From: Ramlibacter tataouinensis | GTDB lineage: Bacteria > Pseudomonadota > Gammaproteobacteria > Burkholderiales > Burkholderiaceae_C | Assembly (NCBI RefSeq): GCF_001580455.1 | Contig: NZ_CP010951.1 | Span: 1,984,001-2,048,000 of the forward strand | Direction: 5' to 3' | Length of the DNA stretch: 64,000 bases | In this document: positions 56,815 through 64,000 of the stretch, in pieces | Layout of the letters: the number at the start of each line of letters is the position of its first letter | How positions within the stretch are numbered: position 1 is the stretch's first letter | Notes under the pieces: model-generated | Told to the model about the DNA's origin: nothing | The model's input: only the letters and a program-made list of their open reading frames with translations | The model's database searches: none | Translations under genes and position numbers: made by a program

Positions 56815-57582
56815 TCAGGGCCCGTTCACGGCCGGCCGCACGCTCACTTCGGCGCTGGAGACGCTGGCCATGCCGGCCGCAGTATGCACCAGCAGCGCGC
56901 CCGACTCGCCGGCGCCGGCGGCGGTGCCCTCGCGTCCGTCGCTCAGGACGACCGCGCGGCCGCGCAGTGCATCGCGGGCGTTGAAGCGGCTGCGGAAGGG
57001 CGCGAAGCCGTGGATCTCGAAGGCCTTCACGGCCTCGACCAGCGGGCGCGCGACGCGCAGCAGGATGTCGCCCGGCGCGGCCGACGGCAGCAGTTCGTCC
57101 AGTGCGGCCGGCGGCGTGGACAAGCCCTCGCCCGGCGGCGGCCGCAGGTTCAGGCCGACCCCGATCACGGCATAGCGCGGCGCCTGCGCCGCAGCCAGGC
57201 TGGCCGTCTCGATCAGGATGCCGCCCAGCTTGCGGTCCTCGAACCAGAGGTCATTGGGCCACTTGAGCGCCAGGCGCGGGTGCAGGGCCTCGGCCAGCGC
57301 GACGCCCACGGCCAGCGACAGCCCGGACCAGTCGGCCGGCGCCAGCGGCAGGCCGAGCGAGAAGGTGAGCGAGTCGCCCGCCGCGCTGTGCCAGCCGCGC
57401 CCGAGCCGCCCGCGGCCCGCCGTCTGGCGCTCGGCCGCCAGCAGCGTCGGCGCCATGAAGCCGGCGCGCGCGCGGCGCATCAGCTCGGCGTTGGTGGAGT
57501 CGATTTCGGCGACGAGCTCGGCGGCAAAGCCGGGCAGCAGCGGCGTGACCGCCGCTTCGATGGCGCCGCCGTTCCAGGTCAT
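56815..57582 (-). CDS. birA: Biotin-[acetyl-CoA-carboxylase] ligase (monofunctional)
   Basis: Attaches biotin to the BCCP subunit of acetyl-CoA carboxylase. 255 residues from ATG 57582, which overlaps the SET gene stop (ATGA). The catalytic core shows DSTNAELMRRARAG, ERQTAGRGRLGRGWHS (biotinyl-AMP loop), ALKWPNDLWFEDRKLGGILI and VIGVGLNLRPPP. The N-terminal helix-turn-helix of E. coli BirA is absent, so this is a ligase only, not a repressor. Confidence 0.95.
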   Translation of the reverse strand: MTWNGGAIEAAVTPLLPGFAAELVAEIDSTNAELMRRARAGFMAPTLLAAERQTAGRGRLGRGWHSAAGDSLTFSLGLPLAPADWSGLSLAVGVALAEALHPRLALKWPNDLWFEDRKLGGILIETASLAAAQAPRYAVIGVGLNLRPPPGEGLSTPPAALDELLPSAAPGDILLRVARPLVEAVKAFEIHGFAPFRSRFNARDALRGRAVVLSDGREGTAAGAGESGALLVHTAAGMASVSSAEVSVRPAVNGP

Positions 57583-58100
57583 CGCCGGGATCGGCGCTTG
57601 GGCGCGAGCAGGGTGCCGCGGCAGTTGCCGCTGCCGCACCAGCAGGGATACTCGGCCTTGAGCGCCTTGGTGTAGGGCGCGTCGATGATGAGCCCGTAGT
57701 CGTAGCTCAGCTCCTCGCCGGCCTTGATGTTGCGCAGCGCCTTGATGAATACTCGCCCGTCCTCTTCGTCGGCCTCGCAGTTCGGATCGCAGGAGTGGTT
57801 GATCCAGCGCGAGGAGTTGCCGCCGTGCAGGGCGTCGATCACGCGCTTTTCGTCGACGTGGAAATAGAAGGTGTGGTTGGGATCGTTCGGATCATGCGGG
57901 TGGCGGCGCTGCGCCTCCTTCCAGGTGATGATCTCGCCCACGTATTCGATGATGGACTCGCCCTCGGCGAGATCCTGCACGGCGAACACGCCCTTGCCGT
58001 GCACGCCGGAGCGGCGCACCTGGATGCGGCGGCCGGCGCTGCGTGCGTCGGAATCCTGGGCCGCTTCGTAGGCCCCACCGTTGACTGCCTTTTCTGCCAT
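57579..58100 (-). CDS. SET-domain protein-lysine methyltransferase
   Basis: 173 residues from ATG 58100. A complete SET domain: RRIQVRRSGVHGKGVFAVQD, then EGESIIEYVGEIITWKEAQR, RWINHSCDPNCEADEEDGRV (SAM/pseudoknot motif NHSCDPN), GEELSYDYG with the catalytic Tyr, and a post-SET Cys cluster CWCGSGNCRGTLL. All catalytic and zinc elements of eukaryotic-type enzymes are retained. Bacterial SET proteins methylate histone-like or ribosomal proteins (for example the chlamydial enzyme on Hc1). Here the divergent neighbour is a topoisomerase with an H1-like Lys/Ala tail, an attractive substrate (inference). Its stop overlaps birA (ATGA). Confidence 0.93.
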   Translation of the reverse strand: MAEKAVNGGAYEAAQDSDARSAGRRIQVRRSGVHGKGVFAVQDLAEGESIIEYVGEIITWKEAQRRHPHDPNDPNHTFYFHVDEKRVIDALHGGNSSRWINHSCDPNCEADEEDGRVFIKALRNIKAGEELSYDYGLIIDAPYTKALKAEYPCWCGSGNCRGTLLAPKRRSRR

Positions 58101-58124
58101 CGCCAAAAAACCTGTTAACTTGAA

Positions 58125-58160
58125 TACACACACACGTGCGCGTGCGCGTACGCGCGCGTA
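58125..58160. repeat. 36-bp perfect alternating pyrimidine/purine tract (Z-DNA-prone)
   Basis: From TACACACACACG through GTGCGCG and CGCGCGTA every base alternates Py/Pu without a break. It lies in the 75-bp divergent promoter gap between the SET gene and topB, ending 15 bp before the topB start. Such CA/CG tracts flip to Z-DNA under negative supercoiling. Confidence 0.9.
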
Positions 58161-58175
58161 GGGAATGACGATTGT

Positions 58176-61079
58176 ATGAGCCAAAAGACACTGATCATCG
58201 CCGAGAAGCCGTCCGTCGCGCAGGACATCGTGCGCGCGCTCACCCCGGTGGCCGGCAAATTCGACAAGCACGACGATTACTTCGAGAACGGCAACTATGT
58301 CGTCACCAGCGCCGTCGGCCACCTGGTGGAGATCCAGGCGCCCGAGCAGTTCGACATCAAGCGCGGCAAGTGGAGCTTCGCGCACCTGCCGGTGATCCCG
58401 CCGTATTTCGACCTCAAGCCGGTGGACAAGACCAAGTCGCGCCTGAACGCGGTGGTCAAGCTCGCCAAGCGCAAGGACGTGGCCGAACTGGTCAACGCCT
58501 GCGACGCGGGCCGTGAGGGCGAACTCATCTTCCGGCTGATCGAGCAGTACGCCGGCGGCGGCAAGGCGCTGGGCAAGCCGGTCAAGCGCCTGTGGCTGCA
58601 GTCGATGACGCCGCAGGCGATCCGCGACGGCTTCGACCAACTGCGCACCGACCGCCAGATGGCAGGCCTGGCGGACGCGGCGCGCTCGCGCTCGGAAGCC
58701 GACTGGCTGGTGGGCATCAACGGCACCCGCGCCATGACCGCCTTCAACTCGCGCGACGGCGGCTTCTTCCTCACCACCGTCGGCCGGGTGCAGACGCCGA
58801 CGCTGGCGGTGGTGGTCGAGCGCGAGGAGCAGATCCGCCGGTTCGTCAGCCGCGACTACTGGGAAGTCCACGCCACCTTCCTGGCCGAGGCGGGCGAGTA
58901 CGCCGGCAAGTGGTTCGACCCGAACTGGAAAAAGAACCCGGAGGACGCCGAGCAGAAGGCCGACCGCGTCTGGACCGAGAAGGAAGCGCACGCGATCGCG
59001 GCAGCGGTGCGCGGCAAGGCCGCCACGGTCACCGAGGAATCCAAGCCGACCACCCAGTCCTCGCCCGGCCTGTTCGACCTGACCTCGCTGCAGCGCGAGG
59101 CCAACGGCCGCTTCGGCTTCTCGGCCAAGACCACGCTGGCGCTGGCGCAGTCGCTGTACGAGCGGCACAAGGCGCTGACCTATCCGCGAACCGATTCGCG
59201 CCACCTGCCGGAGGACTACCTGCCGGTGGTGAAGGACACCATGGGCATGCTGGCCGGCAGCGGCATGCCCCACCTGGCGCCGTTCGCGCAGCAGGCGATC
59301 GACAACAGCTACGTCAAGCCGAGCAAGCGGGTGTTCGACAACGCCAAGGTCAGCGATCACTTCGCCATCATCCCGACGCTGCAGGCACCCAGCGGCCTGT
59401 CGGACGCCGAGCAGCGCCTGTACGACCTGGTGGTCAAGCGTTTCCTGTCGGTGTTCTTCCCGAGCGCCGAATACATGGTCACCACCCGCATCTCGCAGGC
59501 GGTGGGCCACAGCTTCAAGACCGAGGGCCGGGTGCTAGTCAAGCCGGGCTGGCTGGCCATCTGGGGCAAGGAGGCGGACACGGGCGAGGCCGGCGAGGAC
59601 AGCAAGGTGCTGGTGCCGGTGAAACCCGGCGAGATGGTGCGGGCCGAGCACGTGGAAGCCAAGGGCCTGAAGACCCGGCCGCCGGCACGGTACAGCGAAG
59701 CGACGCTGCTCGGCGCGATGGAAGGCGCGGGCAAGATGGTCGAGGACGACGAGCTGCGCGAGGCCATGCAGGAAAAGGGCCTGGGCACGCCGGCCACCCG
59801 CGCGGCCATCATCGAAGGCCTGATCAACGAGAAGTACATGCTGCGCGAAGGCCGCGAGCTGATCCCCACCGCCAAGGCCTTCCAGCTGATGACGCTGCTG
59901 CGCGGCCTGGGCGTCGAGGAGCTGTCCAAGCCGGAGCTGACCGGCGAGTGGGAATACAAGCTGGCCCAGATGGAGCACGGCCGGCTGTCGCGCGAAGCCT
60001 TCATGCGCGAGATCGCCGAGATGACCAAGCACATCGTGCGCAAGGCCAAGGAGTACGACCGCGACAGCGTGCCGGGCGACTACGCGACCCTGCGCACGCC
60101 CTGCCCCAACTGCGGCGGCGTGGTGCAGGAGAACTACCGGCGTTACACCTGCATCGGCAAGCCGAAGGCCGAGCCCTGCGGTTTTTCCTTCACCAAGATC
60201 CCGGCCGGGCGCGCGTTCGAGCTGGCCGAGGTCGAGCAGTTCCTGCAGGACAAGAAGATCGGCCCGCTGGAGGGCTTCCGCTCCAAGGCCGGCTGGCCCT
60301 TCACCGCCGAGATCGCGCTGAAGTACAGCGAGGAGGACAAGAACTGGAAGCTGGAGTTCGACTTCGGCAACGAGGACAACCCGGCCGAGACCGGCGAGGT
60401 GATCGACTTCAGCGGCCAGGAGCCGCTCGGGCCCTGCCCCAAGTGCGGCGCCCGCGTGTTCGAGTGGGGCAGCAACTACCTGTGCGAGAAATCGGTGCCG
60501 ACGCCGCAGCAGGCCACGCCCAGCTGCGACTTCAAGAGCGGCAAGATCATCCTGCAGCAGCCGGTGGAGCGCGCGCAGATGGAAAAGCTGCTGGCCACCG
60601 GCAAGACCGACCTGCTCGACAAGTTCGTGTCCATGCGCACGCGCCGGGCCTTCAAGGCCTTCCTGATGTGGGACAAGGAAGCCGGCAAGGTGAACTTCGA
60701 GTTCGAGCCGCGGCAGAGCAAGTTCCCGCCGCGCAAGACCGCCGCAGGCAAGACGGCTGCGGCGCCGGCCAAGGCCGCGGCGAAGAGAGCCGCGCCCGCC
60801 AAGAAGGCGGCGCCGGCCAGGAAAGCCGCCGCCAAGGCGCCGCGCAAGACCGCCGCAGGCCTGACCCCCAGCCCGGCGCTGGCCGCGGTGATTGGCAGCG
60901 AGCCGGTGGCGCGCACCCAGGTCATCAAGAAGCTGTGGGACTACATCAAGGCGAACGGCCTGCAGGACGCCGCCAACAAGCGCGCCATCAACGCCGACGC
61001 CAAGCTGAAACCCGTGTTCGGCAAGGACCAGGTGACGATGTTCGAACTGGCCGGCATCGTCGGCAAGCATCTGAGCTGA
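58176..61079 (+). CDS. topB: DNA topoisomerase III with H1-like Lys/Ala tail and SWIB domain
   Basis: 967 residues. Type IA core: TOPRIM N-terminus MSQKTLIIAEKPSVAQDIVR with ACDAGREGELIF, the catalytic Tyr in ALTYPRTDSRHLP (about residue 330), and GLGTPATRAAIIEGLINEKY. Two zinc-finger-like regions follow (TPCPNCGGVVQENYRRYTC; GPCPKCGARVFEW). After residue about 845 comes a Lys/Ala/Pro-rich segment resembling histone H1 tails (KTAAAPAKAAAKRAAPAKKA) and, at about 895-967, a complete SWIB/MDM2 domain (KKLWDYIKANGLQDAANKRA, LKPVFGKDQVTMFELAGIV). E. coli TopB is ~650 residues and has neither extension. Divergent from the SET gene. Confidence 0.95.
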   Translation: MSQKTLIIAEKPSVAQDIVRALTPVAGKFDKHDDYFENGNYVVTSAVGHLVEIQAPEQFDIKRGKWSFAHLPVIPPYFDLKPVDKTKSRLNAVVKLAKRKDVAELVNACDAGREGELIFRLIEQYAGGGKALGKPVKRLWLQSMTPQAIRDGFDQLRTDRQMAGLADAARSRSEADWLVGINGTRAMTAFNSRDGGFFLTTVGRVQTPTLAVVVEREEQIRRFVSRDYWEVHATFLAEAGEYAGKWFDPNWKKNPEDAEQKADRVWTEKEAHAIAAAVRGKAATVTEESKPTTQSSPGLFDLTSLQREANGRFGFSAKTTLALAQSLYERHKALTYPRTDSRHLPEDYLPVVKDTMGMLAGSGMPHLAPFAQQAIDNSYVKPSKRVFDNAKVSDHFAIIPTLQAPSGLSDAEQRLYDLVVKRFLSVFFPSAEYMVTTRISQAVGHSFKTEGRVLVKPGWLAIWGKEADTGEAGEDSKVLVPVKPGEMVRAEHVEAKGLKTRPPARYSEATLLGAMEGAGKMVEDDELREAMQEKGLGTPATRAAIIEGLINEKYMLREGRELIPTAKAFQLMTLLRGLGVEELSKPELTGEWEYKLAQMEHGRLSREAFMREIAEMTKHIVRKAKEYDRDSVPGDYATLRTPCPNCGGVVQENYRRYTCIGKPKAEPCGFSFTKIPAGRAFELAEVEQFLQDKKIGPLEGFRSKAGWPFTAEIALKYSEEDKNWKLEFDFGNEDNPAETGEVIDFSGQEPLGPCPKCGARVFEWGSNYLCEKSVPTPQQATPSCDFKSGKIILQQPVERAQMEKLLATGKTDLLDKFVSMRTRRAFKAFLMWDKEAGKVNFEFEPRQSKFPPRKTAAGKTAAAPAKAAAKRAAPAKKAAPARKAAAKAPRKTAAGLTPSPALAAVIGSEPVARTQVIKKLWDYIKANGLQDAANKRAINADAKLKPVFGKDQVTMFELAGIVGKHLS
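60727..60860 (+). repeat. 23-bp direct repeat within the topB Lys/Ala tail
   Basis: A perfect 23-bp sequence occurs at 60727-60749 and again at 60838-60860, 111 bp (37 codons) apart and in the same frame; both encode PRKTAAG. It flanks the Lys/Ala-rich coding stretch, which could therefore expand or contract by recombination without a frameshift. Confidence 0.85.
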
Positions 61080-61182
61080 GCGCCCGCAACGGCCGAGCTG
61101 ATCCGCAAGCGGCCGGCTCGCGCCCTTGACCCCAAGCGCGGCCGTGGCGCATCATCCTCTCCCCGACCGGTTGGAGATGCCC

Positions 61183-61740
61183 ATGACCCGCACCCTGATC
61201 GCCGCCGCGCTCATCGCCGCCGCGCCGCTGGCGCAAGCCGCCATGAAGCTGGAAAGCCCGGACCTCAAGCCGAACGCGATGATGGACAAGAAGTTCGAGT
61301 TCAACGGCTTCGGCTGCGCGGGCGAGAACAAGTCCCCGGCGCTCAAGTGGAGCGGCGCACCCAAGGACGCCAAGAGCTTCGCGGTCAGCGTGTACGACCC
61401 CGACGCGCCCACCGGCTCCGGCTGGTGGCACTGGTACGTGATCAACATCCCGGCCGACACCACCGAGCTGCCCGCCGATGCCGGCGCCGCCGGCGGCGCC
61501 AAGCTGCCCAAGGGCGCGGCCATGGTCAAGACCGATTTCGGCAGCGCCGCCTGGGGCGGCGCCTGCCCGCCGCAAGGCGACAAGCCGCACCGCTACATCT
61601 TCACGGTGTACGCGTTGAAGACCGACAAGCTGGACATCCCGCCCGACGCCAGCGCGGCGCTGGCCGGCTTCATGGTCAACGCCAACAAGATCGGACAGGC
61701 GAGCTTCACCGCCAAGTACGGGCGGGCGAAGGCGAAGTGA
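61183..61740 (+). CDS. YbhB/YbcL (PEBP) family secreted protein
   Basis: 185 residues from ATG 61183, chosen because GGAG (61173-61176) lies 6 bp upstream; ATG 61177 adds two residues. A Sec signal peptide (MTRTLIAAALIAAAPLAQA) is followed by the PEBP fold: KFEFNGFGCAGENKSPALKW, SVYDPDAPTGSGWWHWYVIN (ligand pocket DPDAP), KTDFGSAAWGGACPPQGDKP and HRYIFTVYALKT. The bacterial PEBP function is unknown. It stands alone after topB. Confidence 0.92.
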   Translation: MTRTLIAAALIAAAPLAQAAMKLESPDLKPNAMMDKKFEFNGFGCAGENKSPALKWSGAPKDAKSFAVSVYDPDAPTGSGWWHWYVINIPADTTELPADAGAAGGAKLPKGAAMVKTDFGSAAWGGACPPQGDKPHRYIFTVYALKTDKLDIPPDASAALAGFMVNANKIGQASFTAKYGRAKAK

Positions 61741-61758
61741 TTCGCTGCCGCAGGGCCG

Positions 61759-62427
61759 CTAGGCCCTGAGCCCGAGCACGCGCCAGCCGCGCGCGGCCGC
61801 GATGGCGGCCAGGCGCGGCGCCGGATCGACCGCCACGGCTTCGTTCACCGCCTCCAGCAGGGGCAGGTCGTTCATCGAGTCGCTATAGGCGGTGCTGTGG
61901 AAGTCGGCCAGCGCCGCGCCGCGCCCGCGCAGCCAGTCGTGCAGCCGCGCCACCTTGCCCTCGCGCATGTTGAGGGTGCCCGTGCTGCGGCCGGTGAAGG
62001 CGCCCTGCGCGACTTCCGGCTCGATCGCGATCAGGTGCTCGATGCCGAAATGCCGCGCGGTCAGCTCGGTGATGAAGCGGTTGGTGGCGGTGGTCATCAC
62101 CACCAGGTCGCCCTGCGCCTGGTGCGCCTGCACCAGCCGCAGCGCGGCCGGGGGGATGCGCGGCACCACCCAGTCGCGCAGGAACTCCGCGCGCAGCGGT
62201 TCCAGCGACGCCGGGGTGCGGCCGGTGAGCAGACTGAGGTAGAAGCCGGCGAATTCCTGTGCGCTCACGCTGCTGGCGCGGTAGCGCGTCTCCATGTCGG
62301 CATTGCGTGGCCCGAAGTCGGCGGCATTGAGCAGGCCGCGCGCCATCAGCAGCTCGCACCACAGCACGTCGCTGTCGCCCGCCAGCAAGGTCTCGTCGAG
62401 ATCGAACAGGGTCAGGCGCGGCTTCAT
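61759..62427 (-). CDS. HAD-IB family phosphatase
   Basis: 222 residues from ATG 62427, overlapping the ALDH stop (ATGA). HAD motifs: nucleophile LTLFDLDETLLAGDS (DxDxT), motif II in LVVMTTATNRF, a Lys in NMREGKVARL and the acidic motif STAYSDSMNDLPLLEAV. The subfamily (PSPase-like HAD-IB, as CicA and betaproteobacterial HisN-type enzymes) covers phosphoserine, histidinol-phosphate and lipid phosphates; the substrate here is unassigned. It ends an operon of at least three genes. Confidence 0.9.
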   Translation of the reverse strand: MKPRLTLFDLDETLLAGDSDVLWCELLMARGLLNAADFGPRNADMETRYRASSVSAQEFAGFYLSLLTGRTPASLEPLRAEFLRDWVVPRIPPAALRLVQAHQAQGDLVVMTTATNRFITELTARHFGIEHLIAIEPEVAQGAFTGRSTGTLNMREGKVARLHDWLRGRGAALADFHSTAYSDSMNDLPLLEAVNEAVAVDPAPRLAAIAAARGWRVLGLRA

Positions 62428-63797
62428 GGCCGCCGCAGGTGCCAGGCGCGCGGGCGGGTGAAGGTCTCGATGCCGTAGCTCGAGAGCGTCAGCCCCAGGC
62501 CCGAGTCGCCGCAGCCGCTCCAGGGCAGCCGCGGGCTGACGCGGTCGCAGCAGTTCCAGTAGACGCTGCCCGCCCGGACCTGCGCCAGCAGCCGCTCGGC
62601 GCGCGCGGCGTGGGGCGTGTACACGCCCGCCGTCAGGCCGTAGCGGGTGTCGTTCATCAGCCGCACCGCCTCCTCGTCGCCGGCCACTTTCTGGATGCCG
62701 ATGATGGGACCGAAGCTTTCCTCGCGCATCAGCGCCATCGTGTGGTCCCCGCGGCTGAAGACGGTGGGCGCATACCAGTTGCCCGGGCCGGGCAGCCGGT
62801 GGCCGCCGGTGTGCAGCAGCGCGCCCTTGGCCTTTGCGTCGGCCACCTGCGCATCCAGCACCTGCAGCTGCGGCGCGCGCGTGATGGCGCCGATGTAAGT
62901 GTCCTCGCGCATCGGATCGCCGACCCGGAAGCCCTTGACCGCCGCCACGAAGTGGGCGAGGAAGGCGTCGTGAATCTTCTCGTGCACGTAGATGCGCTCG
63001 ACCGAGCAGCAGCTCTGGCCGGTGTTGTACATGGCGCCGTCGGCCAGCGATTCGGCGGCCGCCTTGGCGTCGGCGTCGTCGCAGACGTAGGTCGGGTCCT
63101 TGCCGCCGAGCTCCAGCTGGAGCTTGACCAGGCGGGCACCGAGCGCCTGCGCGATGCGCACGCCGGTCGCGTGCGAGCCGGTGAAGAACAGGCCGTCGAT
63201 CTGCTGCTCCAGCAGTGCCGCGCCGGTGGCACCGCCGCCGACCAGCGGCACGAACACCTCGCGCGGCACGCCCGCCTCGTGCAGCAGGCGGCCGATCTCC
63301 AGGCCGGTCAGCGTGGCGAACTCCGAGGGCTTGTACAGCACCGCGTTGCCGGTCAGCAGCGCCGGCACGATCACGTTGCAGCCGACGAACCACGGGTAGT
63401 TCCAGGCCGAGATGTTGGCCACCACGCCCAGCGGCAGGTGCTCGATGCGCTCCATCATCCCGTCCTGGTCGTACACCGTCTCCACCGCGGTGACTGGCTC
63501 GACCATGCCGACGAAGAAATCGAGCCGGCCCAGCAGGCCGTTGAGCTCGTTGCGCGACATGCGGATCGGCTTGCCGGTTTCGCGCGTCAGCACTTCCGCC
63601 AGCCGCGGCAGCTCGCGCACCACGGCTTCGCGGAAGCGGGCGATGCAGGCCTGGCGCTCGGCCAGCGGCGTGGCGGCCCAGCCCGGCTGCGCGGCGCGCG
63701 CGGCCTCGGCCTTGCGCTGCACCGAGGCGGCGTCATCGGCGGGCAACTCGGCGATCGTTTCGCCGGTGGCGGGGTTCTGGATGCTGAGTGAGGTCAT
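62424..63797 (-). CDS. NAD(P)+-dependent aldehyde dehydrogenase
   Basis: 457 residues from ATG 63797, which overlaps the upstream gene stop (ATGA); the frame extends further but without family likeness. The ALDH signatures are complete: NISAWNYPWFVGCNVIVPAL, KPSEFATLTGLEIGR, GSHATGVRIAQAL, the glutamate motif LELGGKDPTYV and the nucleophile Cys263 in YNTGQSCCSVERIYV, followed by EESFGPIIGIQKV. Coupled to a PuuD-like hydrolase, it may oxidise gamma-glutamyl-gamma-aminobutyraldehyde or succinate semialdehyde in polyamine or GABA breakdown (inference). Confidence 0.9.
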   Translation of the reverse strand: MTSLSIQNPATGETIAELPADDAASVQRKAEAARAAQPGWAATPLAERQACIARFREAVVRELPRLAEVLTRETGKPIRMSRNELNGLLGRLDFFVGMVEPVTAVETVYDQDGMMERIEHLPLGVVANISAWNYPWFVGCNVIVPALLTGNAVLYKPSEFATLTGLEIGRLLHEAGVPREVFVPLVGGGATGAALLEQQIDGLFFTGSHATGVRIAQALGARLVKLQLELGGKDPTYVCDDADAKAAAESLADGAMYNTGQSCCSVERIYVHEKIHDAFLAHFVAAVKGFRVGDPMREDTYIGAITRAPQLQVLDAQVADAKAKGALLHTGGHRLPGPGNWYAPTVFSRGDHTMALMREESFGPIIGIQKVAGDEEAVRLMNDTRYGLTAGVYTPHAARAERLLAQVRAGSVYWNCCDRVSPRLPWSGCGDSGLGLTLSSYGIETFTRPRAWHLRRP

Positions 63798-64000
63798 GGG
63801 CTTCGCGCGGCGGCAGCAGCAGCGAGGAAGTCCGCCAGCAGCGCCGCATCGTCGATCGTGTCGGCGCCGGGCTGGTGGAACTCGGGGTGCCACTGCACCG
63901 CGGCCAGGTAGGGCTTGCCGCGATCGGCGCGACGGATGGCTTCGATCAGGCCGTCTTCGTGGCTGAGGGCCTCGACCTCGAAGCCCTCGGCTAGGCGCTT
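63794..64000 (-). CDS. Class I glutamine amidotransferase-like (PuuD/C26), 3' part (partial)
   Basis: The last 68 codons of a minus-strand gene that enters the window from the right. It reads LSHEDGLIEAIRRADRGKPY then LAAVQWHPEFHQPGADTIDD and ends in an Ala-rich tail. VQWHPEF is the C-terminal catalytic His-x-Glu motif of class I amidotransferases and gamma-glutamyl-GABA hydrolases. Its stop overlaps the ALDH start, giving a PuuD-ALDH-HAD operon. Confidence 0.85.
   Translation of the reverse strand, partial: KRLAEGFEVEALSHEDGLIEAIRRADRGKPYLAAVQWHPEFHQPGADTIDDAALLADFLAAAAAARSP

Noticed and set aside
60731..60890. CRISPR-like or satellite array in topB
   Set aside because: Only two 23-bp copies, in frame and coding; part of the Lys/Ala tail.

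Overview
The window is 64 kb of very GC-rich, gene-dense chromosome. Its codon use and gene content (glnE, purB-yaeQ, recA-recX, sucC-sucD with TerC, a TopoIII with a SWIB tail, TfpZ/PglL pilin accessory genes) fit a betaproteobacterium of the Burkholderiales, most like the Comamonadaceae (Ramlibacter/Variovorax type). That placement is inference from gene content, not from a marker tree. I saw no rRNA, tRNA, insertion sequence, prophage or CRISPR array.

Layout. 1-9.3 kb: the 5' part of yhdP, then glnE and a tripartite RND efflux operon. 9.3-19.7 kb: mostly housekeeping genes (rfaE2 with a diiron ferritin-like gene, a glutathione peroxidase, a GST, purB, yaeQ), a strong candidate small RNA at about 11.43-11.60 kb, a yybP-ykoY manganese riboswitch ahead of a TerC exporter, then an M48 protease, a TfpX/TfpZ-type pilin accessory protein and moaC. 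19.7-35.4 kb: a PglL-like O-oligosaccharyltransferase/ligase and a glycan operon of glycosyltransferases, methyltransferases and a Wzx flippase, tied together by ATGA/GTGA overlaps. One membrane protein there is apparently split by a frameshift. 35.4-45.9 kb: pilA with a textbook sigma-54 promoter, directly downstream of a six-gene signalling operon: CHASE2-Ser/Thr kinase, PP2C phosphatase, FHA protein, CHASE2-adenylate cyclase, class II cyclic-nucleotide phosphodiesterase and a GAF-domain PilB/GspE ATPase. 46-55.5 kb: a second TerC, sucCD, argC, a hydrolase, recX-recA, a MarR regulator and a TctDE-like two-component system. 55.5-64 kb: a GST, a SPOR protein, birA, a SET-domain methyltransferase divergent from a TopoIII carrying a histone-H1-like tail and SWIB domain, a PEBP protein, and a HAD/ALDH/glutamine-amidotransferase operon.

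How the genes fit together. The most striking unit is the 19.7-46 kb block. Phospho-Thr signalling and cAMP synthesis and breakdown are encoded in one operon whose last gene is a GAF-ATPase of the pilus/secretion type. The next gene is a sigma-54-driven pilin, followed by a terminator and then a glycan operon with almost no room for a promoter of its own; it lies upstream of a pilin-type oligosaccharyltransferase. I infer a coordinated system that senses envelope or environmental cues through two CHASE2 receptors and controls assembly and glycosylation of a type IV pilin or related surface structure. The second unusual unit is the SET/TopoIII-SWIB pair with a 36-bp alternating Pu/Py tract in its divergent promoter. 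The third is the candidate small RNA with a 30-nt all-pyrimidine loop.
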